Below, piece after piece: positions 8,815 through 15,732 of a stretch of DNA of 18,845 nucleotides. Source of the DNA: an uncultured Pirellulaceae bacterium (GTDB taxonomy: Bacteria > Planctomycetota > Planctomycetia > Pirellulales > Pirellulaceae); NCBI GenBank assembly GCA_947258905.1, contig CAMYKF010000479.1:1-18845 (forward strand). Reading direction: 5' to 3'. The notes beneath the pieces were generated by a model. The model was not told the DNA's origin. It worked only from the letters and a program-made list of their open reading frames with translations, and did not search any database. Made by a program: the position numbers and the translations under genes. Positions within the stretch are counted from its first letter, which is position 1; every line of letters starts with the position of its first letter.

Positions 8815-10985
8815 GGCAGGAATCCCTCGTCGTTTTCACCGGGAGCGTTCATTTTGGGCAAGTCCATTTGTGGCAGTTGCATTTTTGGCAACGCTTCCGG
8901 GACTTGCGGTTGTGGCCGGGGCGCAGCAGCAGTTGGCCCGCCCTGCAATTTGGCAAGGTACTTGTCGGGCTCTTTGAGCAGCGCGTCGCGGCAGCCGTCA
9001 CAACACAGAAAAACCGGTTGATCGCCGATCATGACCTTGAGCGGAGTTCCCATGCCACCCAGGGGATAGTCAGCCACCGGGCAAAATTTCTGCGATTCTG
9101 CCAACACACGGTCCTCGTCAGACAGTTGGGCCATGGCTTCGGCAATGTCGTCCAGTATTTCAGGATCGATCTCTGGTTCGGAGCGCTGATCGAGAATGGC
9201 AAAGTACTTTTCCGGATCACTAACCAGCCGATCACGACAACCTTCGCAACAGATAAACACGATTCTGCCCTGCACATCCACTTTGAGCGGTACTCCCATC
9301 GAGCCGAGTGCAAACTCCGTGACCGGGCAAATCTCCTGCGATTGGGCCAGTTGCCGGTCTCCGTCGGAAAGCTCCGAAAACGCTTCTTCGATGGCGGTCA
9401 GTTGTTCGGGTGTTAGTTCCTTAAGCGTTTGGTCCTCGGGCACACCTCGCGTGGGATCAATCAATGAAGGCTTGCCTGCCATGTTAAAGGCGGCGTCCAG
9501 CGTAAATGGAGCGTTAACCACCACCATCTCGCCCGGTTCGATACCCGAAATAATGGCTACCTGGTCGCCGACGATCTGGCCAATGTTGACTTGCCGGAAC
9601 TCGAAGCGCCCAGGTTCTGTTTCCACGTAGGCCACACTTTCCACGCCAGACATCAGCACCGCACTACGCGGTACAACGACACTGCCCTGCCGCGCCGGTT
9701 GCCACGACACATAACCGAATTCCGATGCAGGAACCAGGTCTTCGCCACAAACCGGGCATTGTCCGGGCTGGTCGCTGACGATGTGAGGATGTTGGGGACT
9801 AATCCACTTGTCGGCCAATTGCGGATCGTAGAACTCATCGAGGACCTCACCCGCTGCCGTAACATCGATCTTCACCACAGCCTGGGCGAACTCACCGATG
9901 CGAATCAAACCCGCTTCGTTGTCGATGATGACACGAACCGGAATGGTCTGGGTACGCGAATCAATCGTGGGAGAGACAAAAGCCACACGTCCCTGGAACT
10001 CGCGACCAGGCAGCGACTGCATGGTCACCGCAACGTTTTGGCCGTAACGAATCAGAGCAGCGTCCTCTGGAAACAATTGCAGCATCAGCCAGACACGTGA
10101 CAGATCAACCACTTCAAACAAGGGCGTGCCTGTTTCGACATACTCGCCCTCCACGACCATCTTTTGGGTCACGGTACCGCGAATCGGTGACACGATCCGG
10201 ATGCGGCTGTTGGCGACGCCACGACGCTCGATCTCATTCACCTGGGAATCGGGCAAGCCCAGTTCACGCAATCGTTGACGAGCTCCTTCGTAGAAACGCT
10301 GATTAAAATCGACAACTCGCTGACGCGCGGAATCGTCTGTGTCCAGCGCTTTTTTTGCTTCCAGCAATTCAACCTGCGCCGAGTACAGTTCCTGCGAATA
10401 CAGCACGGCCAGGGCCTGGCCCCGGGCCACCTCGGCGCCGGTGAAGTCCACTAACAAGTCCTCCAGGCGACCGTCGACCCACGCGGTAATGGTGGCTTGG
10501 GAAGTTTCGTCTTCACTGATGCGCCCCAACGCTCGAACGGGCCGGACCAGCGGGACGGTGGCTGCCACAACCGTCTGGATGTTGGCCAGACGACGCGATG
10601 CAGGGTCGATCGTCAGGCCGTAAACGTCCTTGGAATCACCGGAAGTCTCACGCGCCTGAAGCTCCATACCGCAGACCGGACAGCGGCCGGGTTCCTTGCT
10701 GGGCGGCACGCACAGCATGGGACAGACGTATTCGAAATTGTCGTTAGCCTGCGCTGTTTCGGTCGTTGATGAGTCGGCCGACGTAAACCATCCCAGTCGC
10801 TGGGCGTATCCAAACGCAAATACGAGCAACACGATTACCGCAACGGCGATTACAGGCTGGGCAAACAGCTTGAACCAGGTGAATAAGTGATGCAGCCGCA
10901 GGCGACGCGAGTTGCTGGCCGCCTGTGCCGGCGCCTCAGTGACCGTGTTCGGGGTCAATTCAGAGTTTGTTTTGGTTTCACTCAT
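8811..10985 (-). CDS. cusB: RND periplasmic adaptor (CusB-like) with multiple metal-binding modules
   Basis: Membrane-fusion protein that links the RND pump to the outer membrane and passes metal to it. One membrane anchor lies at about 42-64. A heavy-metal-binding module follows at 86-110 (YVCPM, CPVCGMEL). The usual lipoyl/hairpin/barrel core spans about 120-375 (ALGRISEDE, GRLEDLLVDFTGAEV, SPIRGTVTQKMVVEGEYV). A second CPVCGEDL module (396-419) interrupts the core before the last beta domain (425-500). The C-terminus adds two 60-residue repeats (539-598, 621-680) with the pattern CPV, GxMGxPLKV, CCxGCRDxL, PxKY, and then a Met/Pro tail (KMQLPQMDLPKM, 701-712). At 724 aa it is far longer than E. 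coli CusB (about 400). A good ribosome binding site (AGGA, five bases before ATG) supports this start. The first gene of the operon probably lies 133 bp upstream. Confidence 0.93.
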   Translation of the reverse strand: MSETKTNSELTPNTVTEAPAQAASNSRRLRLHHLFTWFKLFAQPVIAVAVIVLLVFAFGYAQRLGWFTSADSSTTETAQANDNFEYVCPMLCVPPSKEPGRCPVCGMELQARETSGDSKDVYGLTIDPASRRLANIQTVVAATVPLVRPVRALGRISEDETSQATITAWVDGRLEDLLVDFTGAEVARGQALAVLYSQELYSAQVELLEAKKALDTDDSARQRVVDFNQRFYEGARQRLRELGLPDSQVNEIERRGVANSRIRIVSPIRGTVTQKMVVEGEYVETGTPLFEVVDLSRVWLMLQLFPEDAALIRYGQNVAVTMQSLPGREFQGRVAFVSPTIDSRTQTIPVRVIIDNEAGLIRIGEFAQAVVKIDVTAAGEVLDEFYDPQLADKWISPQHPHIVSDQPGQCPVCGEDLVPASEFGYVSWQPARQGSVVVPRSAVLMSGVESVAYVETEPGRFEFRQVNIGQIVGDQVAIISGIEPGEMVVVNAPFTLDAAFNMAGKPSLIDPTRGVPEDQTLKELTPEQLTAIEEAFSELSDGDRQLAQSQEICPVTEFALGSMGVPLKVDVQGRIVFICCEGCRDRLVSDPEKYFAILDQRSEPEIDPEILDDIAEAMAQLSDEDRVLAESQKFCPVADYPLGGMGTPLKVMIGDQPVFLCCDGCRDALLKEPDKYLAKLQGGPTAAAPRPQPQVPEALPKMQLPQMDLPKMNAPGENDEGFLP
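8946..9371 (-). repeat. Tandem duplication of a CCxGC metal-binding module in cusB
   Basis: Two copies of a 60-residue unit (DNA 9192-9371 and 8946-9125) lie 82 codons apart. By hand count about 34 of 60 residues are identical, including LSDxDRxLAxSQ, CPV, GxMGxPLKV, CCxGCRD and PxKY. Each has the Cys arrangement of a small TRASH/YHS-like metal site. The protein identity is clear, but the DNA is well diverged, so this is an old duplication under selection rather than a recent one. Confidence 0.85.
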
Positions 10986-11118
10986 GGTCCTGTCCGATGG
11001 ATTGCATCGAGGTTCGCGATCAAAGCGCAGCAGTCCGCGCGTAACGTAACGGAATGGGAATGGTCAGTGCGCAATATTTAGTCAACGTCAGCGCGTACCG
11101 GTGTTGTCGAGAATCGAC

Positions 11119-11559
11119 TTAACAGAGAAATCGCGAGAGCACGGCGCACGTCTGGAGCGCCGAGCGACCAGAGCAGGACTGCAGTGCTTCTCCAGCGGCT
11201 GGATGAGCGGAATCTGGTTCCATCGACAACGCGTCATGGAAGCAGACCGTGAGATAATTCAGCAACTCGATTGGCGACGACTCGTTCACCGGAGGAACGG
11301 TCAGCGGGACCGCCGGGTGTTGCTGAACTTCACCACATTGGCAGCCATCACAGCCGCAACTGGCATTGGAAGGACCACAACAACAGGAGTCAGACGTTGT
11401 CGCGGCGTTGTGAGAACAGTCCGTTGCGTCCACCTGAAGATTCGAGGAGGCGCACATCGTCGCGCCGGCAAACGCCACTGGCGGGATGCCAATCGCCAAC
11501 ATCGCCATCCATGCGGCGATAGTTGTGGGCAGGTTACGAGTTTGACAGAGACGCAACAT
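11119..11559 (-). CDS. Small Cys-rich secreted protein at the head of the efflux operon
   Basis: 146 aa, not assigned to a named family. Residues 1-33 look like a signal peptide (RNLPTT then a hydrophobic stretch ending PPVAFAG). The mature part has a dense cluster at 59-75, CCCGPSNASCGCDGCQCG, with further Cys at 36, 48, 106, 129, 137 and 146 (the last residue). His residues occur at 50, 81, 108 and 119. The same reading frame is open far upstream to 12390, but that part is antisense to the sulfotransferase gene, so I start at the Met before the signal peptide; no clear ribosome binding site supports it. It lies 133 bp from cusB on the same strand with no obvious terminator between, so it is probably the first operon gene. 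I infer periplasmic binding of copper or another soft metal; a sensor role is also possible. Confidence 0.65.
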   Translation of the reverse strand: MLRLCQTRNLPTTIAAWMAMLAIGIPPVAFAGATMCASSNLQVDATDCSHNAATTSDSCCCGPSNASCGCDGCQCGEVQQHPAVPLTVPPVNESSPIELLNYLTVCFHDALSMEPDSAHPAAGEALQSCSGRSALQTCAVLSRFLC

Positions 11560-11844
11560 ATCAGTGGCTAATCCGGTCAGAGGATTGGTGATGGTCGTCA
11601 CCACATCGTCAATTATACGCCGAACAACGGCTGTGGAGCGATGGAAATTGACGAGTTGCTGTCTGAGCCAGATTGCTGCGGAAAAACGGGGATTTAACGG
11701 TCCGAACCAATTACCTCGAAAATCCGTTGCCGGGCCTCCCACTTCAAATGGCCACCCGCGCACGCGGCAAATGACCTTGAGCCAATTTGCGGATCGCAGC
11801 CATAATCCGCGCTGGACTTCCAGCCGATTTTGACATGAACGATT
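11560..11844. other. Divergent intergenic region between the efflux operon and the sulfotransferase gene
   Basis: 285 bases without a credible gene. It must hold the promoters of both directions. On the minus strand it has one perfect TATAAT (see separate entry). I found no CueR-type or CsoR-type palindrome, no riboswitch-like fold and no terminator in it. Confidence 0.5.
11612..11617 (-). promoter_or_regulatory. Candidate -10 box (TATAAT) for the efflux operon
   Basis: Minus-strand TATAAT, a perfect -10 consensus, 52 bases upstream of the Cys-rich gene. No recognisable -35 hexamer lies 16-19 bases further up, as could be expected for an activator-dependent metal-responsive promoter, but a chance match is also possible. 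Confidence 0.3.
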
Positions 11845-12861
11845 GTGAACGCGACTGCCACCTGCGTCGATAAGCCAGGCCTTAGCCAGACTCGTTGCGA
11901 CGTCCTGCACGTAGGAATGCCCAAGTGCGGCAGTTCGTTTTTGCAACAGGTCGGATTTGCGCGGCACCCGCAAATTGCTCTCGTCTGGGAGCCCGGTCCG
12001 CAGTTGTACTTCGAACTTCGCGACCATGTCGCTTCCAGCAGCTTCGACTTGCCGGATTACTCGCGGCGACTGGCCGGGTTTGTGGACCGCAAGGTGGCAG
12101 AGTGCCGCCTCAAACAACAGCCGTCGACTTCCGCTACGCCCGCAGGGTCCGCCACGGACTCGCGAGTCGTGCTCAGCTTTGAGGGATTCTGCGGTCCCAT
12201 GCACACCAACCGCGACGACCGTCTGCTGGCCGAGACACTTTATGCACTGACGGGTCCCGTCAAGGTAGTTTTCGTGATTCGACAGCAGTACAAGCTGCTG
12301 TATTCGATCTGGGCACAATACGTCAAGGAAGGAGGCCGGCTGGGCTTGCGTGACTTTTTGACATCCGACCGCTCCCCGGCCCAACCGCAAAATTCAGAAC
12401 AGAATATTTTTCTGCGCGTGCAGTACGATCGCTATATCGAGCATCTAATCGGGCTGTTTGGCCGCGATCAGGTGCGGGTACTGCTGTTTGAGGATTTTGT
12501 CGCGGACTACGCGAAGTTTATGCGGCAGTTGTACGAATTTCTTGAAGTTGATGCCGATAAGATTCCCCCCAATGCCACGGTGTGGCGTGGCCCGAATTAC
12601 TTTCATGCCAATGTGTTTCGGATGCTTAATCGCATCAGCACGAACAAGCACCATGCCGGGTTGTTGCCCTATGGATTTTTTCTCCGTTATCGCCGGTGGT
12701 TTCAGCGGCGCGTGTTTCCCAGCCGCCGCTGGAATCCATCCACACGAATGGATAGCCGCCGCTTCGTGCCGCATGTCGTACAGCAGCAGATTCAGATCTC
12801 CAACCGGCGACTGGGCGAAATGCTGGGGCGTGATTTGGGTGATGTGGGCTATGCGGTCTAG
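11845..12861 (+). CDS. Sulfotransferase family protein (PAPS-dependent)
   Basis: 338 aa, predicted to transfer sulfate from PAPS to a hydroxyl or amine of an unknown acceptor. The 5'-phosphosulfate loop is VGMPKCGSSFLQQ (23-35), with Lys27 and Ser30/31. The 3'-phosphate site is VVFVIRQQYKLLYSIWAQYV, with Arg146 and Ser154 in the R-x7-S spacing typical of the family. LLFEDF and YEFLEVD later in the protein are also characteristic. There is no signal peptide or membrane segment, so it should be cytosolic. The start is GTG; the next in-frame ATG would cut into the first beta strand and the PAPS loop, and the ATG ten bases upstream is out of frame. It is transcribed away from the efflux operon and stands alone. 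Planctomycetes carry many sulfatases and sulfotransferases for sulfated polysaccharides, but this gene has no visible partner here. Confidence 0.88.
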   Translation: MNATATCVDKPGLSQTRCDVLHVGMPKCGSSFLQQVGFARHPQIALVWEPGPQLYFELRDHVASSSFDLPDYSRRLAGFVDRKVAECRLKQQPSTSATPAGSATDSRVVLSFEGFCGPMHTNRDDRLLAETLYALTGPVKVVFVIRQQYKLLYSIWAQYVKEGGRLGLRDFLTSDRSPAQPQNSEQNIFLRVQYDRYIEHLIGLFGRDQVRVLLFEDFVADYAKFMRQLYEFLEVDADKIPPNATVWRGPNYFHANVFRMLNRISTNKHHAGLLPYGFFLRYRRWFQRRVFPSRRWNPSTRMDSRRFVPHVVQQQIQISNRRLGEMLGRDLGDVGYAV

Positions 12862-12973
12862 AGGTGGTTTCAAAACGGCAGGCGAGTCCCGACGCGCCGG
12901 GAATCGTTTTGCTGTGTTTTCCCGGTCTCGGAGAGACCGAGCTAGTGCAGGAACCCGGTTTTGAAACCACTTC
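12861..12973. repeat. 113-bp inverted-repeat (MITE-like) element with internal hairpin
   Basis: The arms GAGGTGGTTTCAAAAC (12861-12876) and GTTTTGAAACCACTTC (12958-12973) are inverted with 15 of 16 matches, including 13 perfect in a row. In the middle, CGGTCTC-GGA-GAGACCG (12923-12939) is a perfect 7-bp hairpin. No target-site duplication is evident. It begins at the last base of the sulfotransferase stop codon, so in RNA it would form a long cruciform that could protect or end that transcript. There is no internal gene. It looks like a non-autonomous mobile or REP-like unit. Confidence 0.7.
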
Positions 12974-13046
12974 CAGACTCTGTCCCTTAATTCGTCGCCC
13001 CTTTTTTTCGGTTTACTATTCAAGCAAGTTGTGACGCGCGGGTGCA

Positions 13047-13739
13047 ATGCAAAGTTTGATAAAGCGAGCCTTCGCTGATGGAGTTCAGGCGGCGCGGCAG
13101 AATCGGATTGCCGGCATCGCGCTGTGGATTTTTGGCTGCGCGATCATCGCCGGCTATTATCTGGTTCCTGCGTTTCACGAGGTGCTTGAGCAGGTGGCCG
13201 AGTGGAAGGCCCGCTGGGGGTTCCTGTTCAGCGCCATATCCACCGGTTTGTTTGGTGGACTGATCCCATCGCTGATACAAATGCTGGTTCAACGGAAACA
13301 GCCGGTCGATCAGCCGCAGCATGCGTTGTCCAATACCTTGTTTTGGGCCGTCAAGGGCATTGAAATTGATGCGCTGTACCGATTTCAGGCCATGTTGTTT
13401 GGCGATAGTGCGCAATGGCAAACGATCGCGATCAAGACGTTTGTCGACCAGTTTCTGTACGTGCCAGCGTTTGGACTGGTCAACGTGATTCTGTTTTATC
13501 TGTGGCGTGACTGCCGGTACGACTGCGGCGTATTGCGAAGGAAACTGGGGCGACACTGGTATCGGGAGCGTGTGCTGCCCGTGCTGATCGCCAACTGGTT
13601 TATCTGGATTCCGGCGGTCGTCCTGATCTACTGCTTTCCACTGGCCCTGCAGCTGCCGGTGCAGAATCTGATTCTCTGTTTCTGGATTTTGATGCTGACA
13701 TTTTTGACCCGCAAGCCGGATGTTAAAACCTTGTCGTGA
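13047..13739 (+). CDS. Mpv17/PMP22-like integral membrane protein
   Basis: 230 aa with about four hydrophobic segments (22-42, 58-81, 134-153, 177-220). The second half resembles the Mpv17/PMP22 family of eukaryotic mitochondrial and peroxisomal membrane proteins: KTFVDQFLYVPAFG (130-143) matches the family's DQ-x-x-x-x-P block. NWFIWIPAVVLIYCFPLALQ (183-202), with the following VQN and CFW, matches its N-x-x-x-W-P-x-x-Q/NF-x-x-VP-x-x-R block, though the usual Gln/Asn-Phe is changed. Family function is debated (small-molecule channel or membrane homeostasis). No neighbour suggests a pathway. The ATG start is preceded only by a weak purine stretch. Its last 17 bases overlap the end of the convergent gene. 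Confidence 0.55.
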   Translation: MQSLIKRAFADGVQAARQNRIAGIALWIFGCAIIAGYYLVPAFHEVLEQVAEWKARWGFLFSAISTGLFGGLIPSLIQMLVQRKQPVDQPQHALSNTLFWAVKGIEIDALYRFQAMLFGDSAQWQTIAIKTFVDQFLYVPAFGLVNVILFYLWRDCRYDCGVLRRKLGRHWYRERVLPVLIANWFIWIPAVVLIYCFPLALQLPVQNLILCFWILMLTFLTRKPDVKTLS

Positions 13740-14616
13740 TGCCCATCAGGAAGGCGTCTTCCAGGGCCTCCTCTCGAGTGTCATTTTGGAATTCGAATTC
13801 GCGGGCAAACGCGTAGCCAATTTCCGCCCGAACGGTTTTGCCAAATGCCCGCGCGATCGGTGAACTGGAAGCCGGTCGTGTCTCCCACCCGGCGACAACC
13901 CTCCAATCACGATAGGTCAAACGGTCGTCGATCATGCCGGAGGTTTCATACGCCCACGTCGTGCCGTTGATGGCGGCGCCAAGATAGGCCCAATGTTGAC
14001 GTGATCCGTTTTCCGAAATCAGGTAGCTGACCCTGGGACGCGGAAACGTAAGATCAAATTGCAACTCCCGCTTCGGTTGACAGATTAAGCCGATCGCGGG
14101 GATCACCGGCAGGTCGTCACGCCCGGTGGCCACGACGCCAAAGGTCCACTTCCATGCTTCGCAGCGCTGGTAGACACCGAGTACGCCGCCGCGAAATTGC
14201 CAGGCATCGCTGGACTGGTTCTGATTATCAGTCGCCATGCCAGCGCCCAGCATGGCGAGGATCGTCCAGCGATTGTTGATGGGACGAATCCAGGTCAGGC
14301 CAACCGAGTATTCGAACAAGTCGTTGGGCATGTCAAATTGATCAGCTGCAAACAGATTGGTGTAGGCAAATCCGAACTTGACCAACGGAGGCGGCGTGCC
14401 AAACGGACCCAGCAGTGGCAACATGGTGTTGACTTCGCTCGTAGCCAGGCCCGCATCACCGGCAATCCACTCGGCGCTCCAGCCAACAGGCGGACGCCGT
14501 GGCGGTTGAAATTGGTTGGTCGTGCCAGCATGCGATTCAGCGGATTGACCCGCGCAGGGGGAAACCGAAATCCACGCGACAAGAAGAACGATCGAGAAAA
14601 GAAGCGGTATTCGCAT
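13723..14616 (-). CDS. DUF6268-like outer-membrane beta-barrel protein
   Basis: 297 aa from the chosen ATG, which gives a clean signal peptide (MRIPLLFSIVLLVAWISVSP, then CAGQ). A longer frame starts at 14688, but its 24 extra residues lack signal-peptide character. The mature part has alternating amphipathic beta strands rich in Trp, Tyr and Gly (FGFAYTNLF, YSVGLTWIRPI, WTILAMLGAGM, WKWTFGVVATGR, WAYLGAAINGTTW, WRVVAGWETRP, VRAEIGYAFAREFEF). It ends in Phe (MGITTRF), as outer-membrane barrels do. Pattern and length fit the DUF6268 family that is common in planctomycetes; this is from memory. The function is unknown. It runs convergent with the Mpv17-like gene, with a 17-bp tail overlap. Confidence 0.65.
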   Translation of the reverse strand: MRIPLLFSIVLLVAWISVSPCAGQSAESHAGTTNQFQPPRRPPVGWSAEWIAGDAGLATSEVNTMLPLLGPFGTPPPLVKFGFAYTNLFAADQFDMPNDLFEYSVGLTWIRPINNRWTILAMLGAGMATDNQNQSSDAWQFRGGVLGVYQRCEAWKWTFGVVATGRDDLPVIPAIGLICQPKRELQFDLTFPRPRVSYLISENGSRQHWAYLGAAINGTTWAYETSGMIDDRLTYRDWRVVAGWETRPASSSPIARAFGKTVRAEIGYAFAREFEFQNDTREEALEDAFLMGITTRF

Positions 14617-14702
14617 TGCATCCGTGCAAAAAATCAAAGGCGTCGGAGTCAAACCGTAATGCGGACGCAAGGCTAACTGAGGATGCAAGCAGATGTTGCT
14701 AT

Positions 14703-15622
14703 CTAGATCCTGGCGGTAGTAACGCCGGGCAAACCAGCCGTCTCTTCCAATTGTCGGTCGGCGATGCAGCGTTCAAACAGGGTTTTTAGCCGTTCCCTGT
14801 CGATTTGGCCGGGTGAACCAATGGCGACGATGCGAGTGGTCGGCGTTTGATCATGCCATGGTCGTTCCGGGATCATCTCACATCGTCGCCCGACGACCTG
14901 CAGCACCGAACGTTGATCGGGTGTTTCGCCGGAATGAACGACGCCCTTACAGCGGTAAACGCCCGCAGGCAGTTGTGTTTTGACCATTTCCTGCAGCCTC
15001 GACAGTGACATCGGCTGATCCGTCTCCCAGGACCAGCGATCAAACACAGCTCCATGGTCGCTCGATGCCTGTTCCAGGTGCTTTTGCCCATTGGCTTGTT
15101 GCGGATGGAAGCGACCGACCCCCAGCAGGATTTCCAACGGCACGACGCAGTGCGAAGTTTCGACAATACGCACGCGATTGAGGTGGCTGTCGACCCAGGC
15201 TCGCACACTGGCAACCTGCTCGTCTCCCGCTAGATCTGTTTTGTTGATGATTAGCAAGTCGGCAAATCCGATTTGCCGCAAATGCTGCCGGGATCGGCAA
15301 CCCCGCTGGCTTCCAGCAGAACATAGTCGACCGGCTGGGGCTGCTCCAGTAACCGATCGATTGCTTCCACCAGATCGTCGCGAACCTGGCAGCACACGCA
15401 ACCGTTGGCGAGGCTGATCATATCGTCTTCGACACCGACCACCAGGTCTGCGTCGATATTGATGGCGCCAAAGTCGTTGACAAGGACGGCCACACGTAGC
15501 CCGTGGTCTCCGGTGAGAATTCGATTGAGCAACGTGGTTTTTCCGGCGCCCAGAAATCCGCTGAGAATGGTTACCGGGATGGCGGAATCGATCTCCCCGC
15601 TTTCTTCTTTTTGCTCGTTCAT
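14703..15622 (-). pseudogene. COG0523/CobW-family GTPase, broken by internal deletion and frameshift
   Basis: The N-terminal half (frame from ATG 15622) has all early motifs of the metal-related G3E GTPases: Walker A GFLGAGKTTLLN, ND-FGAINID, the Zn/metal motif GCVCC and the EASGVADPGSI block. It then runs into a stop at 15251. The C-terminal half is in another frame from about 15287: RQIGFADLLIINKTDLAG with the G4 motif NKTD, then the CobW C-terminal domain (GVYRCKGVVHSGE, RIVAIGSPGQIDRERLKTLF). Compared with YjiA, about 40-60 residues between ADPGSI and QIGFAD, including the VVDA region, are missing. So the lesion is a deletion whose length is not a multiple of three, not a single-base slip. 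The break falls near 15282-15289 (ATGCTGCC on the plus strand). Intact members insert or sequester metals such as Zn or Co. Without the missing region the GTPase should be inactive. Confidence 0.85.
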
Positions 15623-15732
15623 GGATCAATGGCCCCGGCGGCTAACCGGAGAGACGGTGGTGTACTGAGTGACTGATGGTTGTGTTACAGGCCAGGCATC
15701 GTCGGAATGGCGGCCTCTGACCTGCCGGACTA

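Noticed and set aside
11560..12390. Upstream extension of the Cys-rich protein frame
   Set aside because: This part is antisense to the sulfotransferase, which has clear PAPS motifs; the natural start is the Met before the signal peptide at 11559.
12458..12964. Second open frame within the sulfotransferase gene on the same strand
   Set aside because: It is a plus-strand shadow of the conserved reading frame and has no start signal or domain.
12445..13047. Minus-strand open frame across the sulfotransferase end and the inverted-repeat element
   Set aside because: It is antisense to conserved coding sequence and then runs through a non-coding repeat, with no recognisable domain.
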